A model generated the notes under the pieces. That model searched no databases. It was not told the origin of the DNA and worked only from the letters and a program-made list of their open reading frames with translations. A DNA stretch of 64,000 nt from an uncultured Eubacteriales bacterium (lineage in GTDB: Bacteria > Bacillota > Clostridia > Oscillospirales > Oscillospiraceae): positions 1-64,000 of the forward strand of contig ONGR01000008.1 in assembly GCA_900317425.1 (NCBI GenBank), written 5' to 3'. Below, piece after piece: positions 41,725 through 49,885 of this stretch. Numbering within the stretch: position 1 is the stretch's first letter; the number at the start of each line of letters is the position of its first letter. The position numbers and the translations under genes were made by a program.

Positions 41725-42387
41725 TTATTGTGCCCCGCATATCCAGGCCATGCCCCTTGCCATCCGGCGGTCGCTGTCGGCAAAGTGATTGCCAGGGTTC
41801 CAGTCCAGCTGACTGTGGATGCCTGCCTCCGCCAGCATCCGGTACTGCGCGCGAATGGCATGGCCCACAGAGGCCATGACGGGATTTCTGGCTTTTTCCT
41901 CCCGGTCGCCGAGACTCAGATAGACCCGCGGCGTTCGAATGTCATGCCCTCCGGCGTAGGTGAGCCAGTCCCGGTACCAGACGGAGGGGGAGGCGGCGAC
42001 GATGCCCGCGAACCGGTCCGTCTGATACGCCGCCCACAGGGCAAACAGCCCCGCCAGGGAATACCCGCAGAGGATGTACTGCCGGTCCGGCACCGGATGC
42101 TCCCGCTCAATGGCCGGGATGACGCGGCGGATCAATCTGTCCAGCGTCTGTGCCGCGCCGTCGCCGAAGCCCTGCTTTCCGAACACCGGCTCGGCCTCCC
42201 ACGGCGTCAGATCCCGATTCCAATCGTCCACAGGCACCGCGGCGATGCACCAGTCCGTATGGCCGACAAGTTTCTGCAGCGCGGCGGCCTCGCTGTTCAT
42301 CAGCTCCATGTCGTGTTCATCCACCGGCTGGATGAACAGACGCTTTGAGCCTCTGCCCCCAAAAAGGACGAAGTTTTCTTTTTCCAT
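41725..42387 (-). CDS. Putative esterase, alpha/beta-hydrolase fold
   Basis: 220 residues from the ATG at 42387 (AGGAT upstream). Nucleophile elbow CGYSLAGLFALWAA, followed by AASPSVWYRDWL and the catalytic His near the end (NPGNHF), as in the Fes/esterase D-like PF00756 family. The reading frame is open upstream to 42603 and would add two hydrophobic segments; a promoter whose start falls inside that upstream ATG argues against the long form, but a start at 42519 cannot be excluded. Confidence 0.75.
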   Translation of the reverse strand: MEKENFVLFGGRGSKRLFIQPVDEHDMELMNSEAAALQKLVGHTDWCIAAVPVDDWNRDLTPWEAEPVFGKQGFGDGAAQTLDRLIRRVIPAIEREHPVPDRQYILCGYSLAGLFALWAAYQTDRFAGIVAASPSVWYRDWLTYAGGHDIRTPRVYLSLGDREEKARNPVMASVGHAIRAQYRMLAEAGIHSQLDWNPGNHFADSDRRMARGMAWICGAQ

Positions 42388-42601
42388 AGATATCCTGCCT
42401 TTACAGAGACCCGGCGGTCTGCCGGATAAATTGTTATACAGAAAAACGGTAAGAGCCGTCAGCGAGGACAGGCTCGATGCGCCCAGCACGATTCGCTTTG
42501 TTTTGTCATGAAATGACATGACGTAGAGGATGATCTGGAACAGGATAAACAACAGCGCCACAAGCTGAAGGGGGTTCCAATAATAGGGAGCTGCCGGATC
42601 C

Positions 42602-42630
42602 ATTATACAGAGAAACCGCAACGATTGCAA
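42602..42630 (-). promoter_or_regulatory. Promoter of the esterase gene
   Basis: Minus-strand -35 TTGCAA (42625-42630), 17-base spacer, -10 TATAAT (42602-42607). Confidence 0.7.
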
Positions 42631-42654
42631 TTGCCAATGGAGCAAACCTGCCTT

Positions 42655-42696
42655 TGCAAAAAAAGAACCGGACACTCCGAAAAGAGAGTGTCCGGA
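42655..42696 (-). terminator. Terminator of queT
   Basis: CCGGACACTC (42668-42677) pairs with GAGTGTCCGG (42686-42695); a T-run follows on the minus strand. Confidence 0.85.
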
Positions 42697-42704
42697 TTCT
42701 CATT

Positions 42705-43205
42705 TTATGCGTCGGATCTGGCACCGCCGAAGATCTGCTTGCGCTTGAGCAGGACCGTTGCCAGAAGCTCGCCCAGAACGTAGCAGCCGATGATCTCACC
42801 GATGGCGACGTACAGGACCATCAGCAGGATGGGCATGTCCACGCCGTATCCGTATCGGAGGACCAGAGGCACGATGACCGAATTGGCTACCACGGCGGGG
42901 ATGGGAACCAGCCAGCGGTTGAAGCGCAGGACGTATCCCAGCGCGGCCCCGATGAGGGTGGCGATACTGCCGAAAATGACGTCCCAGATGATGGCGCCGC
43001 CCAGAATGTTGGCCAGCAGGCAGCCGATAAACAGTCCGGGAATGGCGGCCGGTGTAAACAGCGGCAGGATGGTCAGCATCTCGGCGATACGGACCTGCAT
43101 GGCGCCGAAGGAGATGGGCGCGAACACGAACGTCAGCACGACGTAGATTGCGGCGATCACGGCACCCTGCGCCAGACGGCGGGTGAGTAAGCTTCTGTTG
43201 TTCAT
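42705..43205 (-). CDS. queT: QueT-family queuosine precursor transporter
   Basis: 166 residues from the ATG with AAGGAG upstream. Five to six hydrophobic segments; the signature AMQVRIAEMLTILPLFTPAAIPGLFIGCLLANILGG is characteristic of QueT, the S-component of an ECF transporter that imports preQ0/preQ1-type queuosine precursors. The energising ECF module is not in the window and is probably shared. The leader contains a possible preQ1 riboswitch, which fits. Confidence 0.88.
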   Translation of the reverse strand: MNNRSLLTRRLAQGAVIAAIYVVLTFVFAPISFGAMQVRIAEMLTILPLFTPAAIPGLFIGCLLANILGGAIIWDVIFGSIATLIGAALGYVLRFNRWLVPIPAVVANSVIVPLVLRYGYGVDMPILLMVLYVAIGEIIGCYVLGELLATVLLKRKQIFGGARSDA

Positions 43206-43211
43206 AATCAT

Positions 43212-43290
43212 TCTCCTTGGTTTTGATTTATATCGCGGAGGATTTAGAGGCCGAACTCCGCTATTTGGAGGAACTCCGACGGACATTATA
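43212..43290 (-). promoter_or_regulatory. queT promoter and candidate preQ1 riboswitch leader
   Basis: Minus-strand -10 TATAAT (43285-43290) with a weak -35 TTGCTT (43307-43312). The leader has a GCGGAG/CTCCGC stem (43256-43261 with 43235-43240) with a TTCGGCCTC-type loop, then an A-rich tail (ATATAAATCAAAACC) running into the ribosome site AAGGAG. The layout (stem, A-rich tail, buried ribosome site) fits a preQ1 riboswitch upstream of queT. The class is not assigned and pairing of the tail is inferred. Confidence 0.5.
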
Positions 43291-43332
43291 ACACAGCTTT
43301 CGGGAAAAGCAAGGACAATGTCGACCGGCTGC

Positions 43333-44142
43333 TTATTTTCGCCGCAAGAGCCGGAAGTGGTTTTCTCCGTCCCGGGAGAACCCGATGTTGCAGCTCAACG
43401 AGATTTTTTTGCCCGGGTTTTGCCCCAGCAGGATGCCGAGGATGGTGTTGCAAAACGCGGAGCCGTCGGCCTTGCCCTTTCGGAGCTCGAGGCAGAGCGC
43501 GTACTCTCCGCCGTCCTTCAGGTCGGCAAACTCCTGCAGGAAATCTTTCATATGGACCCAACCGTGTTTTTCATAGATGACTTCATATTCCGGGCTGTGC
43601 AGTACGTCCAAAAACCGCGTCTCTTCCGCCGGATCTGCGTCACTCTCAACATAGTCGGTGAAGTCGATATCCATGCCGTCGGGACGCCATCCGGTAAAGG
43701 CCTGGTTTACGTTGTCCACGATCCTGGCGTACTCCTCCTGGCCGATCCCGAATTCCTCCGTGGGGTCGTAGGCCAGCATAGCCCGGGTGACCAGTTCCTG
43801 CACTTCATTGATCCTTTTTTCCATGTTGCTCATTTCACTCTGATATGACTGCTGGATCCGTTTGATGGTGTTCAGTTTGTCCTCCTGCCGGGCGATCTTT
43901 TCGTTGAACGCCTCGTAGATGACGGATTGATCCGCATCAAGCAGCGCCCGGATTTCGTCAATGGTGAAGTCTGCGCTCTGCAGATTTTTGATCTTCACGA
44001 AGACCAGCGCCTGCTCCTCCTCATAATAGCGATACCCGGACCAGGGGTCCACCTTCGCCGGTTTCAGCAGATCCACCCGGTCATAGTAGCGCAGAGTCTG
44101 GGGGTTGCAGCCGCACAGACGGGCAAAATTCTTGATGGTCAT
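43333..44142 (-). CDS. MerR-family transcriptional regulator with effector-binding domain
   Basis: 269 residues, AAAGGAGG before the ATG. N-terminal MerR helix-turn-helix (CGCNPQTLRYYDRVDLLKPAKVDPWSGYRYY), a dimerisation coiled coil (about 80-125) and a C-terminal domain (from about 130) that may bind a ligand. MerR proteins with such tails respond to drugs or aromatic compounds. It is adjacent to queT, but promoters differ. Targets unknown; the divergent SGNH hydrolase is a candidate. Confidence 0.85.
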   Translation of the reverse strand: MTIKNFARLCGCNPQTLRYYDRVDLLKPAKVDPWSGYRYYEEEQALVFVKIKNLQSADFTIDEIRALLDADQSVIYEAFNEKIARQEDKLNTIKRIQQSYQSEMSNMEKRINEVQELVTRAMLAYDPTEEFGIGQEEYARIVDNVNQAFTGWRPDGMDIDFTDYVESDADPAEETRFLDVLHSPEYEVIYEKHGWVHMKDFLQEFADLKDGGEYALCLELRKGKADGSAFCNTILGILLGQNPGKKISLSCNIGFSRDGENHFRLLRRK

Positions 44143-44311
44143 ATCGTCTGCCTCCTTTCTGCAATCGTTATATCATTGCAGCTTGCTGTAAGGTCAATAC
44201 CCGATTTTCAATAAATATTATAGGGACAAATAGGCTGAAAAAGCAACCTCGCCCTTGATTCTTCCGCCCATATCACATACCATGGAGACAGCTTATACAA
44301 GGAGGTCGGTC

Positions 44312-44881
44312 ATGAAACGGATACTCTGCCTGGGGGACTCCAATACCTTCGGCTATGATCCCCGTTCCTATTTCGGCTCCCGCTATCCCGCCCACGTGCG
44401 GTGGACGGGTCGGCTGGAGAGCGCCGGCTGGGAGGTCATCAACCGGGGGGAGAACGGGCTGTCCATCCCGGGAAAAGAGGATTTCCCGGAGTTGGCGGAG
44501 CGGCTCCGCAGCCAGCTTCCGCTGGATGCCATCGCAGTGATGCTGGGGAGCAACGACCTGCTGGAAGGGGCGTCTCCGGCGGAAACCGGGGCACGCATGG
44601 AGGCGCTGCTGCGCTGCATCATGGAGTGTGCGGGTGATGCGCGGATCATTTTGATTGCGCCGCCGCCTATGGAGCGAGGGGAGTGGGTGCCGGATCAGAC
44701 CCTGATCGATCGCTCGGCGGAGCTGGGCATGGCGTACCGGCGTCTGGCGGACAAGCTGGGCGTCACCTTCACCGACGCAGGGGCGTGGAACGTGTCCCTG
44801 GCCTATGACGGCGTCCATTTCCTGCCGGAGGGCCACGCCGCCTTCGCGGGAGGGTTACTGGCGCTGCTGGAGGGCGAATGA
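44312..44881 (+). CDS. SGNH/GDSL-family hydrolase
   Basis: 189 residues from the ATG with AAGGAGG upstream; an earlier in-frame ATG at 44255 lacks a ribosome site. Block I ILCLGDSNTFGYD, block III VMLGSNDLLEG and block V DGVHFLPEGH give the Ser, Asn and Asp/His residues of the family. Esterase or arylesterase-like; substrate unknown. The stop overlaps the region before an XRE regulator. Confidence 0.88.
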   Translation: MKRILCLGDSNTFGYDPRSYFGSRYPAHVRWTGRLESAGWEVINRGENGLSIPGKEDFPELAERLRSQLPLDAIAVMLGSNDLLEGASPAETGARMEALLRCIMECAGDARIILIAPPPMERGEWVPDQTLIDRSAELGMAYRRLADKLGVTFTDAGAWNVSLAYDGVHFLPEGHAAFAGGLLALLEGE

Positions 44882-45018
44882 TCCGTCTGCATAGACAGAG
44901 CGGTTATCTGCAACCAGCGGTTGAGAAATCTCCAACGGATTGCGTATGGACGCCGGGGGCACGGGGCCGTATACTAAGGACGAACCGGTTCCCAGAACGC
45001 AAAAAAGGAGAAATGAAC

Positions 45019-45786
45019 ATGAATATCGGTGACAAGATCCGCGCTCTGCGGAGGGCGAAGAAGCTGACCCAGGAGCAGCTGGCGGAGTATCTGAACATCT
45101 CCGCCCAAGCTGTCAGCAAATGGGAGACGGGCCTGTCCGGCCCGGATATCGATATGCTGCCCCGGCTGGCGGTGTTTTTCGGCGTCACGGTGGATGAACT
45201 GCTGGACTTTGACCGCCATCGGATCGACCGGGAGGTGGACGCCCTGGTGGCGGAGTCCGTGCCGCTGCGGCAGGACCCGGAGCGAGCGGAGGCGTTTTAC
45301 CGCAAGGCCCTGGAGAAATACCCCAACAACGAGGTGCTGCTCAACTGCCTGCTGATGGTCATCCCCGACAACAGGGCGGAGGAGAAGATCCGGATCGGCG
45401 AGCGGCTGCTGGACTGCACCGTGGATGACGAGATCCGACACGACGTGTGCCGTCTGCTGGCCCAGACCTGCCATGCCATCGGGGAGAACGCCATGGCGGA
45501 GCACTACCTGACGAAGCTGCCGGAGATTTACTTCCTGAAAACGGAGGTGGCGGCATCCATCCGGACGGGAGAGCCGCAGCTGGCGGAGATCCGGAAAACA
45601 GAGAACGTCTGCTTCCGCATCCTCGCGGAGATGCTGGCTCTGCGGATGCGCAGGGAGGGAAGGGAACAGTATCAATCCCTTGCCCGCGACCTGCTGACGC
45701 TGTACGGGACGATTGACGGGGACCATGCAGACCACGCCGAAAAGCTGGCGGCGATGCTGGAGGACGGGTCCATCCTGGATTTTTGA
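45019..45786 (+). CDS. XRE-family regulator with C-terminal helical repeat domain
   Basis: 255 residues. Two ATGs six bases apart; the second is better spaced from AAAGGAG. Residues 3-60 form the HTH (IRALRRAKKLTQEQLAEYLNISAQAVSKWETGLSGPDIDMLPRLAVFFGVTVDELL). The rest is a TPR-like helical array (AEAFYRKALEKYPNNEVLLNCLL..). This layout is common in Clostridia as local regulators. Target unknown. Confidence 0.85.
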   Translation: MNIGDKIRALRRAKKLTQEQLAEYLNISAQAVSKWETGLSGPDIDMLPRLAVFFGVTVDELLDFDRHRIDREVDALVAESVPLRQDPERAEAFYRKALEKYPNNEVLLNCLLMVIPDNRAEEKIRIGERLLDCTVDDEIRHDVCRLLAQTCHAIGENAMAEHYLTKLPEIYFLKTEVAASIRTGEPQLAEIRKTENVCFRILAEMLALRMRREGREQYQSLARDLLTLYGTIDGDHADHAEKLAAMLEDGSILDF

Positions 45787-45799
45787 TCAGACGCATAAA

Positions 45800-45836
45800 A
45801 AGCCGGGCGCAGAACATCTGCGCCCGGCTTTTTTGC
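45800..45836 (+). terminator. Terminator after the XRE regulator
   Basis: AGCCGGGCGCAGA pairs with TCTGCGCCCGGCT, followed by six T. Confidence 0.9.
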
Positions 45837-45854
45837 TGTTGACTCGGTACCATG

Positions 45855-46433
45855 TCAAGCCTTCATCCAATAGGGCATCTCCGGCACCTCGTCCGGTCCC
45901 AGCGGCACCCTCACGTCGGTGCGCTCCGGGCCGTAGAGGGCCTTGTGCCACGCCATGATATTTGTCAGTTCCAGACCGTCCGCGTTGGCCAGCAGGGCCT
46001 GCCAGCGCATGCCGCAGGTGGCCATCTCATAGGCGGGCGTGAAGCCGTTTCGCCGGTAAAAGCCGATGCGGCGGAGACGGATGCGATTCTCGGCGTCGCT
46101 GTCACCGGGTACCGGCAGCTCCGACTCCATGACGATGGGGAAGCCCTGTTCCCTCAGCCGGGCGAGGATGTCCGCGCCCAAGCCGCCGTTTCGCAGGGCG
46201 GCGCTGACGCCCAGATAGTCCAGCAGGACCAGAGGGATGCCATCCCGCCGCCAGAGGGTGGCGTAGCCCAGCATGCGCTCGCCGTCAAAAAGGCCCCACA
46301 GCTGATAGCGACCCTGGACCGCCAGATCCAGGATGTCCGCCAGCGGCTTGCGCTCGTTCTCCGCAAAGGCCTGGGAAAACTCCACCGCGTACCAGTATTC
46401 GATCTCTTTCGGAGTCATCTGCCGGAATTCCAT
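45855..46433 (-). CDS. GNAT-family N-acetyltransferase
   Basis: 192 residues. DYLGVSAALRNGGLGADILARLREQG is the acetyl-CoA binding motif (motif A, R/QxxGxG/A type), preceded by the beta-strand LGYATLWRRDGIPLVLLDYL. IGFYRRNGF follows, as in typical GNAT proteins. Substrate unknown; convergent with the XRE gene. Confidence 0.85.
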   Translation of the reverse strand: MEFRQMTPKEIEYWYAVEFSQAFAENERKPLADILDLAVQGRYQLWGLFDGERMLGYATLWRRDGIPLVLLDYLGVSAALRNGGLGADILARLREQGFPIVMESELPVPGDSDAENRIRLRRIGFYRRNGFTPAYEMATCGMRWQALLANADGLELTNIMAWHKALYGPERTDVRVPLGPDEVPEMPYWMKA

Positions 46434-46531
46434 CTCATCATCTCCGTCCGTCTGGTCATCATACTCTGATTACACTATACCATAGGGCGGGGAAAAGCAC
46501 AAGGGAACGGGGAGAGAAGCCCGGCCCGCGA

Positions 46532-46560
46532 TTGCATAGCCCGCCGGTGTCTGCTATAAT
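46532..46560 (+). promoter_or_regulatory. Promoter of the DMT transporter gene
   Basis: -35 TTGCAT (46532-46537), 17-base spacer, -10 TATAAT (46555-46560), 60 bases before the ATG. Confidence 0.8.
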
Positions 46561-46620
46561 GCCGATGGCGCGGCGCTTCGCCGCGGCCCATCTGAAGAGA
46601 TCCACAAGCGAGGAGATCCT

Positions 46621-47484
46621 ATGTACAGTCTGCTTCTTGCCATTTTCAGCAGCGCCTCTGTGGCCATCGTTCTCAAATGTTTCCGCAACCAGCGGGGCAA
46701 CCGTTTCGGTATCATCCTGGGCAATTACCTCACCAGCATCCTCGTCTCCCTGGTGCTGATGCCGGATCGCTCCGCCATATTCTCCGGCAGCGGCGTGACG
46801 CTGCTGTGCGGCGCTTTGGGCGGCGTTCTGTTCGTGGCGGGACTGGTGTCCATGCAGAGCAGCGTGACGGCCAACGGCGCCACGCTGACGGCGGCCTTTG
46901 CCAAGCTGGGACTGCTGGTGCCCCTGGCGCTGAGCATCCTGTGGTTCCGGGAGCGGCCGGGCCTGTGGCAGATCGGCGGCATCGTGCTGGCGCTGGCGTC
47001 CGTGGTGGTCATCAACTCCGGGAAGCGAGGCGCAGACGGCGACGCCGGGAGCGGCACGGCGCCGTCCCTCGCCCTGCTGCTCCTGACCCTTCTGGCCTGC
47101 GGCGGCAGCGACGGCATGGCCAAGGTCTTTGAGCAGGTGGGCCGGCGCAGCGAGGATACGCTGTATTTCTTCTTCGTGTTTCTCACGGCGGCGGTGCTGT
47201 CGGCGGTGCTGGCGGTCATGGAATACCGCCGGACAGGGAAGAGAATCCTGCTGCCCGAGCTGGCGGCCGGTGTGGCCGTGGGCATCCCCAACTACTTCTC
47301 GTCCTATCTTCTGCTGAAGGCGCTGGTCAGTTTGCCGGCCTTCCTGGTCTACCCCGTGTTCAGCACCGGGACCATCCTGCTGGTGATGGCGGTCAGCGCG
47401 GTGTTTTTCCGGGAGCGGCCCGGGAGACGGCAGTTGGCGGGACTGGGACTCATCCTGGCGGCGCTGGTGCTGCTGAATATCTGA
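46621..47484 (+). CDS. EamA/DMT-superfamily transporter
   Basis: 287 residues, AGGAGATCCT before the ATG, about nine to ten hydrophobic segments. Two homologous halves; each ends with the EamA-like motif LWFRERPGLWQIGGIVLALASVVVI and VFFRERPGRRQLAGLGLILAALVLL. Such proteins export amino acids or metabolites. Substrate unknown. Confidence 0.85.
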   Translation: MYSLLLAIFSSASVAIVLKCFRNQRGNRFGIILGNYLTSILVSLVLMPDRSAIFSGSGVTLLCGALGGVLFVAGLVSMQSSVTANGATLTAAFAKLGLLVPLALSILWFRERPGLWQIGGIVLALASVVVINSGKRGADGDAGSGTAPSLALLLLTLLACGGSDGMAKVFEQVGRRSEDTLYFFFVFLTAAVLSAVLAVMEYRRTGKRILLPELAAGVAVGIPNYFSSYLLLKALVSLPAFLVYPVFSTGTILLVMAVSAVFFRERPGRRQLAGLGLILAALVLLNI

Positions 47485-47492
47485 AAAACAGA

Positions 47493-47533
47493 ACGGCCCC
47501 GCAGCGTTAAGAAGCTGCGGGGCCGTTTTTTTG
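47493..47533 (+). terminator. Terminator after the DMT gene
   Basis: ACGGCCCCGCAGC pairs with GCTGCGGGGCCGT, followed by a run of seven T. Confidence 0.95.
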
Positions 47534-47544
47534 TGAAAAGGGGA

Positions 47545-48982
47545 TTATTCCGGATAGATACACCGGATGCGATCCACGCCGGAACCGCCGCCGGTGATCA
47601 GCGGCACGTGCTCCAGGATGAGGCTGGAGGTGTCCAGACCGTACCAGCGGACCTTGGAGCCGGCCACCCGGCGGATGGCGTATTTGGTGTGGAGGATCAG
47701 TTCGTCCAGGTTGGACAGCTCCGTCTTGGTGGTGACGGACTTGCGGATGATGCAGAACTTGAAGGTGCCCACGGTGGACGGGCCGTAGATGGAGTACTTC
47801 TTGTCCTGGGGAGGCAGCTCGCCGGCGGCCTGGAGGTCCTGGACGATCTGCCGCAGGTACACGTTGACCCGGGGGCTGCATTTGAAGCCCAGATTCAGGG
47901 TGATGCGGTAGATGAAATCGGTGCCGTAGGTCTCCACCTCGTAGGTCATGGTGTCCGGCTCATTGAGCACGTTGACGCTGACGAACCAATAGGCCTCGGC
48001 CCGCTTGGCGTCCTTGTCCAGAATGGAGTAGAGGATATCGCGGTCCATGAAGTCGGAGTTTCGCTTGCCCTCCAGATACACCAGGTTGTGGGTCAGCAGG
48101 GGGATGGACTCGTCCCGGTGCAGGCGGTCCAGGTTGGAGATGTGGTCCTGAATATTCAGGCGGATGCTGTACTTGCGCTCCAGCTGGGTGCCCCGGTACC
48201 AGACTACCATCAAAAGCAGCAGTACCAGCGTGAGGATCACGGTGACGTAGCCGCCGTGGGCAAACTTGCCCAGGCTGGAGAGGAAGAACACCGCCTCGAT
48301 CATGCCGAACACCACCAGCACCAGGCCGGACAGCACCGGCTTCTTCCGGAGCTTGGCCAGGTATACGGTGATCAGAAGGGTAGTCATCAGCATGGTCACG
48401 GTGATGGCCAGACCGTAGGCCGACTCCATCCGGGCGCCGGAGCGGAAGTAAAGTACCACCAGGCTGCAGCCGATCCACAGGATGTGGTTGACCTTGGCGA
48501 TGTAGAGCTGACCCTTGGTGTCGGCGGGATAGCGGATCTCCAGATGGGGCAGCAGATCCAGCAGGATGGCCTCCCACGGCGGTGGTGACGGTGACGGCAG
48601 GGGTCAGCACGCCGTCGACCAGCAGGGCGGCGCCGCCCAGCATGGCCGGAAAGATCAGCCACTTGCCGCAGTTTTTCACCAGAGAGTAGAGGGAGAAGAT
48701 GCCGCCCTCACCGTGGTTGTCGGCCTTCATGGCGATGAGCACGTACTTGATGGTGGTCAGCAGCGTGATGGTCCAGATCACCAGAGACAGCGAGCCGATG
48801 ATGAAGGCCTCGTCGGTCTGACCGATGCCGCCGTTCCCCTCCAGGATGGATTTCATCACGTACATGGGGGAGGTGCCGATGTCGCCGTAGACGATACCGA
48901 TGGTCACCAGGATCATGCCCAGCCGGAACTTCTGCCGGGCCTGTCCCTTTCCCGTACCCGACGTATGCAGAACGTTGTTCAT
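47545..48982 (-). pseudogene. kup: Kup-family potassium transporter with internal deletion
   Basis: The first part (ATG at 48982, AAAGGA upstream) encodes [57 protein letters not shown] and [17 protein letters not shown], the N-terminal third of Kup. Near 48573 the frame shifts and the text continues with [30 protein letters not shown].., the region that in intact Kup lies about 180 residues further on. The second part runs to the normal C-terminus (RCIYPE). The middle, including most of the membrane core, is missing out of frame, so the gene cannot make a working transporter. Intact Kup is about 665 residues; 479 codons remain. Confidence 0.85.
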
Positions 48983-49258
48983 GGTGGATTCCTTTCGTAT
49001 GTGAGAGGGATCAGAGATCGCCTCTGCAATCGGTAATCTGATTGTCAATATATCATTTTACCACCTTTTGCCATGCTTTGGCAAGAGAGAGGTTTCTCCG
49101 ATATAAGGATAATGGCGGAATGATGCGAAAAAGAGAAATAATAGTGATATGTCGCACAATACCGAGGAAAACTTTAGCAAATCAAATCGTTGTATTGTAA
49201 GGAGTTCCCAAATTCTTTGTATATTTTTGTAACAATATTATACGGCGGCAAAGTAGTG

Positions 49259-49287
49259 TTGACTAAAGTGGTGGGATGCGTTACACT
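49259..49287 (+). promoter_or_regulatory. Promoter of the hydrogenase operon
   Basis: -35 TTGACT (49259-49264), 17-base spacer, -10 TACACT (49282-49287), giving a leader of about 110 bases. The whole 48983-49405 gap holds no other gene that I can support; its left part is AT-rich. No clear Rex operator is seen. Confidence 0.65.
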
Positions 49288-49405
49288 GCATCATGGTGAT
49301 ACGCCGCGAAAAAGGGCGGAAAGCTGTCCGCCGGCGCGGGCGTGTCGCCCCATAGTTTGTTTGTTCCGGGGAGTTTTAACTGAACAAAAGATGAGGAGGA
49401 ACGAA

Positions 49406-49885
49406 ATGAAAACTGACCTCTCCCGTGCGGAGGAGATCATCGAGCGCTACGACTGCGCCGAGCACAACCTGATCGCGATCATGCAGGAGATCCAGGCGGA
49501 GTACAAGTATCTCAGCCAGGCCGCCCTGCTGCTGATCGCGGAAAAGCTGGACATCAGCGCCGCCAGAGTCTACAGTGTGGCCACCTTCTATGAGAACTTT
49601 TCTCTGGAGGCTAAGGGCAAGCACATCATCAAGATCTGCGACGGCACCGCCTGCCACGTCCGCAAGTCCCAGCCTATCTATGACGCCATCCGCGACTATC
49701 TGGAGCTGAGCGGCAAAAAGAAGACCTCCGACGACGGCATGTTCACGCTGGAGACGGTGGCCTGCCTGGGTGCCTGCGGCCTGGCCCCGGTCATGACGCT
49801 GGACGGCGAGGTCCACGCCAAGATGAACCCTGAGGATGCCCTGGCCCTTCTGGAGAAGGTGCGCGGAGAGGAGGCTGCCCAGTGA
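49406..49885 (+). CDS. hydC: [FeFe] hydrogenase NuoE-like subunit (HydC)
   Basis: 159 residues from the ATG at 49406 with GAGGAGG upstream. A thioredoxin-like [2Fe-2S] subunit: the cluster Cys are in CDGTACHV and CLGACGLAP, with the N-terminal helical bundle (EIQAEYKYLSQAALLLIAEKLDISAARVYSVATFYENF). It passes electrons in the cytoplasmic bifurcating hydrogenase. Its stop overlaps the hydB GTG. Confidence 0.93.
   Translation: MKTDLSRAEEIIERYDCAEHNLIAIMQEIQAEYKYLSQAALLLIAEKLDISAARVYSVATFYENFSLEAKGKHIIKICDGTACHVRKSQPIYDAIRDYLELSGKKKTSDDGMFTLETVACLGACGLAPVMTLDGEVHAKMNPEDALALLEKVRGEEAAQ

Noticed and set aside
42388-42603. N-terminal extension of the esterase with two membrane segments
   Set aside because: The promoter's expected start falls within the first ATG and no ribosome site precedes it; the shorter start is preferred though not proven.
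49140-49255. Possible Rex operator upstream of the hydrogenase operon
   Set aside because: TTTGTAACAAT at about 49226-49237 resembles half a site, but no TTGTTAAnnnnTTAACAA dyad is present.
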